Below the pieces are notes generated by a model. The model did not search any database. It was not told the origin of the DNA and saw only the letters and a list, made by a program, of their open reading frames with translations. This document shows, piece after piece, positions 61,415 through 64,000 of a DNA stretch of 64,000 nucleotides (within the stretch, counting starts at the first letter, position 1; every line of letters begins with the position of its first letter). The stretch is taken from positions 806,001 through 870,000 of the forward strand of contig NZ_CP061721.1 of assembly GCF_014764445.1 (NCBI RefSeq), written 5' to 3'. This stretch comes from Pseudarthrobacter sp. BIM B-2242. Its GTDB lineage: Bacteria; Actinomycetota; Actinomycetes; Actinomycetales; Micrococcaceae. The position numbers and the translations under genes were made by a program.

Positions 61415-64000
61415 TTACCCTGTTGTGCGCGGGCTGAGGCCGATGAAGGCGCCGAGCTCCTCCAGTACCGCGGGTTTGGATGGCATGTAGTTGGTCAGCT
61501 CCGGTGACCGGACAATCACGGCACGCCATTGGCCTCGGGAGACCGCCACGTTGATCCGGTTGCGGTTCAGCAGGAACTCGGCGCCGCGCGGAGCCTCGGC
61601 CACCGCGGAACAGGCCATGGACACCAGCACCACGGGCGCCTCCTGGCCCTGGAACTTGTCCACGGTGCCTACCCGGACGCCTGCGAGGCCGGCCAGGTGG
61701 AGGGCCTGCCGGATGAGCTGGACCTGGGCGTTGTACGCGGCCACCACCAGGATGTCCTCCGGCGTCAGCGGCCGGGCGGGCTTGTCGCCGCCGGGAATCC
61801 ATTTCAGGCCGATGTGGCGCTGCGCCTGGCGGACCACTTCGGCCGCTTCCTCCGGGGAGGACGTGGTGTTCGCGCTGTGCGTCACGAACACGGTTTCGAC
61901 GCCGGCGGGCAGCTCGGCGAGGCTGCGCTGGGACGCGGCCGGCGCCGCTTCCAGCTTGCCGTCATAGCTGAGGGCCGACACGGCGCGGCACAGGTCGGGA
62001 TGCATGCGCCAGCTGTCGGCCAGGAAGTAGCCAAGGTCCTCCGGCAGCGTGGCATGGCCGGCGGCGAGCCAGCCCAGGGCCGACTCGTCCACTGGTTCCG
62101 GGTGCGAGCCCTGGGTGACCTGCGGCAGCTGCTGCGGGTCGCCCAGGAGCAGGAGGCGCTTGGCGGAGCGGGCCACAGCCAGGGTGTTGGCCAGCGAGAA
62201 CTGCCCCGCCTCATCAATCACCAGCAGGTCCAGGGAGCCGACGGGGACGGACTTGCCGGTCATGGTCCAGGCCGTGCCGCCCACCAGGGCGCCGCCCGGG
62301 GAGGCCAGCAGGGAGGCGACGTCCTCGTCCTTCGTTTGACGCCACGGCACCCTGTGGTCCGTGGCCAGTCTCTTGGCTACCCGGGCCGGATCCACCCCGG
62401 CCGATTCGATGGCGGTGCACAGCATGTTTTCCACCACGGCATGGGATTGCCCCACCACACCGATCTTCCAGCCGTGGGCTACCAGCCGCGCAATGACATG
62501 GGAACCGACGTAGGTCTTGCCTGTCCCGGGAGGGCCCTGGACGGCAAGGTAGGACTGGTAGAGGTCCAGCAGCGAGGTAGTGATGGCCGTGATGTAGTCC
62601 ACTGCGCCGGCGCTGTCCGTTCCCACTCCGGCCGGCGACGGCCGCGTCCGGAAGCGCGGCGGGACCTTGCGCAGGATGTCGACGCCGGGATGTTCCGGAA
62701 GGACGGGCACCGAAGCCCCAACCGTCCGGGCAAGTTCGGCCAGCGCAGCTTCGATGCTCGCGGTCCGGACCGGCTGATCCTCGGTGAGGGCTATCGGGAT
62801 GTGCGGGTACGCGGGGACCTTGCCGGTTTCCTTCTCAACGATGGTGATGATGCTCTGTCCCGGGATCTTCGGATGGTCCTCCACTTCTGTCACCAGCGTG
62901 CCGAACGTGAAGCCGCGGCCGTCGATGTTTCCGGAAGAATCCTCGAGTCCTTTGGGGACAGGCGAATCGTAAAGCCGGCACCACGTGCTGCCGGGCTTGA
63001 AATCCGAGCCTTCGCTCATGGCCCCCGTCAGCCGGAGGGTGCGGGTGCGCATCCGCACCGTCGGTTTCGCCAGAGCCCAGTCCGAGACCACCTCGGCGGT
63101 GTCCACCACAAACACGTTCCGGTGGTCCCGCCAGTGGTCGATCTCGGACTCCGTGCGGTCAAAATGCTCCCACCAGAACTGCTTCCGCTCGCGCCGGTGG
63201 TACCCGGTGGCGGCGGCCACCATGGCGATGGCCCGTTCGTCGCCGGTCCAGGGCCTGGTGTCCGGGAGGCCCGCCAGGAACTCCTGGAGCCTGCGCTCCT
63301 CCTCCGGCGTGGGTTCCGCTTCAACAACATCAGGCAGGAGCGGAACCGGGCCGCCGCCGTCGTGCGTGGCAGCCGTGCGGGCGGAAGCGGGACTCGCGGC
63401 GCGGAGTCCCAAAAGCCAATCCCGGAGCCGGAGGGTGGAGAGGCAGTCGTACTCGTTGTAGTCCGAGATGGAGGCAAGGACCTTGGAAGCTTCGGCGGGA
63501 TCGCCCCCGTCCCGGGCTGCGCAGAAGGCGGCGTAGGCCACCACAGAGGCGCCGGCGTCCTTCACCTCGCCCGAGCGCAGGTTGTCGCCCATGTAGAGCG
63601 GCTCGAGTTTCTTGATGGAGTACGAGGGCTCGGAAATCCGCAGCGAATGCCGGGCGATGGCGTAGAGGTCCACGAGCACACCTTCGCGGAGCCAGTTGTC
63701 CACGATGTCCTCGCCCGCCAGGTGCCGCACGGACAGGTTCCGCAGCGCCGATTTCTCGTAGGCGGCGTAGTGGTAGACGTGCATCTCCGGATAGCGTGCG
63801 CGGCGCTCCTCCACGTAGGCCAGGAAGTCCAGGAAAGCCTGCCGCTCTTCGTTGCGGGAATGCGCCCAGAAAGGCCGGAACACGGGCTTTTCGGCCGCTT
63901 CGGCGGCGCTGCCGGCCGCTGTGCCGAGAGGCGCTTCGATCACACCGAACAGGTACTCGAGCCCCCACTGGCTGGTGGCCGGATCCTGCCAGAGGGGATC
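61415..64000 (-). CDS. RecB-like nuclease/SF1 helicase (partial, 5' end off right edge)
   Basis: At least 861 residues of a large two-part protein of the TM0106 (predicted RecB-like nuclease) family. The visible N-side includes FRPFWAHSRNEERQAFLDFLAYVEERRARYP and DYNEYDCLSTLRLRDWL, an RNase-H/exonuclease-like part; then an SF1 helicase: Walker A VQGPPGTGKTYVGSHVI, Walker B LLVIDEAGQFSLAN, LLLGDPQQLPQVTQG, TVDKFQGQEAPVVLVSM and RINVAVSRGQWRAVIV. The frame is open to the edge (DPATSQWGLEYLFG before 63943), so GTG 63943 is not the start. Possible role in DNA repair, or defence in some relatives; not decided here. Confidence 0.9.
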   Translation of the reverse strand, partial: DPLWQDPATSQWGLEYLFGVIEAPLGTAAGSAAEAAEKPVFRPFWAHSRNEERQAFLDFLAYVEERRARYPEMHVYHYAAYEKSALRNLSVRHLAGEDIVDNWLREGVLVDLYAIARHSLRISEPSYSIKKLEPLYMGDNLRSGEVKDAGASVVAYAAFCAARDGGDPAEASKVLASISDYNEYDCLSTLRLRDWLLGLRAASPASARTAATHDGGGPVPLLPDVVEAEPTPEEERRLQEFLAGLPDTRPWTGDERAIAMVAAATGYHRRERKQFWWEHFDRTESEIDHWRDHRNVFVVDTAEVVSDWALAKPTVRMRTRTLRLTGAMSEGSDFKPGSTWCRLYDSPVPKGLEDSSGNIDGRGFTFGTLVTEVEDHPKIPGQSIITIVEKETGKVPAYPHIPIALTEDQPVRTASIEAALAELARTVGASVPVLPEHPGVDILRKVPPRFRTRPSPAGVGTDSAGAVDYITAITTSLLDLYQSYLAVQGPPGTGKTYVGSHVIARLVAHGWKIGVVGQSHAVVENMLCTAIESAGVDPARVAKRLATDHRVPWRQTKDEDVASLLASPGGALVGGTAWTMTGKSVPVGSLDLLVIDEAGQFSLANTLAVARSAKRLLLLGDPQQLPQVTQGSHPEPVDESALGWLAAGHATLPEDLGYFLADSWRMHPDLCRAVSALSYDGKLEAAPAASQRSLAELPAGVETVFVTHSANTTSSPEEAAEVVRQAQRHIGLKWIPGGDKPARPLTPEDILVVAAYNAQVQLIRQALHLAGLAGVRVGTVDKFQGQEAPVVLVSMACSAVAEAPRGAEFLLNRNRINVAVSRGQWRAVIVRSPELTNYMPSKPAVLEELGAFIGLSPRTTG

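Overview
The window looks like a piece of the chromosome of a high-GC actinobacterium of the family Micrococcaceae, most likely Arthrobacter or Pseudarthrobacter. The evidence is the strongly GC-biased third codon positions, many GTG and TTG starts, ATGA stop/start overlaps, and lineage-typical genes: an Rpf with LysM, a DUF222-HNH protein, the BioB partner BsaP, a DUF6318 lipoprotein and a ferritin-like/VIT1 fusion. I saw no rRNA, tRNA, insertion sequence, prophage or CRISPR array. Family names come from reading the proteins by eye; no database search was possible.

Region 1 (1-14.3 kb) is a polyol/sugar catabolic island. It has six Gfo/Idh/MocA oxidoreductases (one cut by the left edge), two TIM-barrel isomerase/epimerase proteins, an FrcBCA-type CUT2 ABC importer with a single-domain ATPase, IolB, and two regulators (LacI and GntR families). 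A shared motif (TGTCCTGACA-like) sits at three promoter regions of this island, including that of the GntR gene, and a perfect 14-bp LacI-type palindrome lies in the divergent promoter at 3.07 kb. Inositol use is the simplest reading because of IolB and the IolG-like enzymes. The left operon (two MocA enzymes around a TIM barrel) also resembles the oxidation-elimination-hydration-reduction route known for levoglucosan.

Region 2 (14.5-21.8 kb) holds small regulator/effector pairs: ArsR with an AHSA1-type SRPBCC protein, MarR divergent from an MFS exporter, then an aldo/keto reductase, a second SRPBCC protein, a two-domain LOG protein, a ferritin-like/VIT1 metal transporter and a small acidic protein.

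Region 3 (21.8-30.5 kb) has a sodium/solute symporter divergent from an XRE-cupin regulator over clear operators, a DUF559 protein, and a ureohydrolase coupled to a ThDP enzyme, which suggests guanidino-compound or arginine catabolism. A MarR-MFS drug-export operon follows.

Region 4 (30.6-42.5 kb) starts with a heterodimeric ABC exporter having one degenerate and one consensus ATP site, a thioesterase and a small membrane protein. Then come a variant McrBC type IV restriction system, a two-component system with a nearby Hpt protein lacking its histidine, and an orphan Vsr endonuclease.

Region 5 (42.5-56 kb) contains a flavin-type split-barrel protein, bioB-bsaP, a lipoprotein/secreted protein pair, an old yellow enzyme, Tex, a ZIP transporter, a DUF222-HNH protein, an epimerase-like protein and a DenV-superfamily protein.

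Region 6 (56-64 kb) contains an Rpf muralytic enzyme, an adenine/adenosine deaminase, a winged-helix/X25 protein, a YceI protein, acylphosphatase, an MFS exporter and the 3' part of a large RecB-like nuclease/helicase that runs off the right edge. Many gene ends are marked by long GC-rich hairpins.
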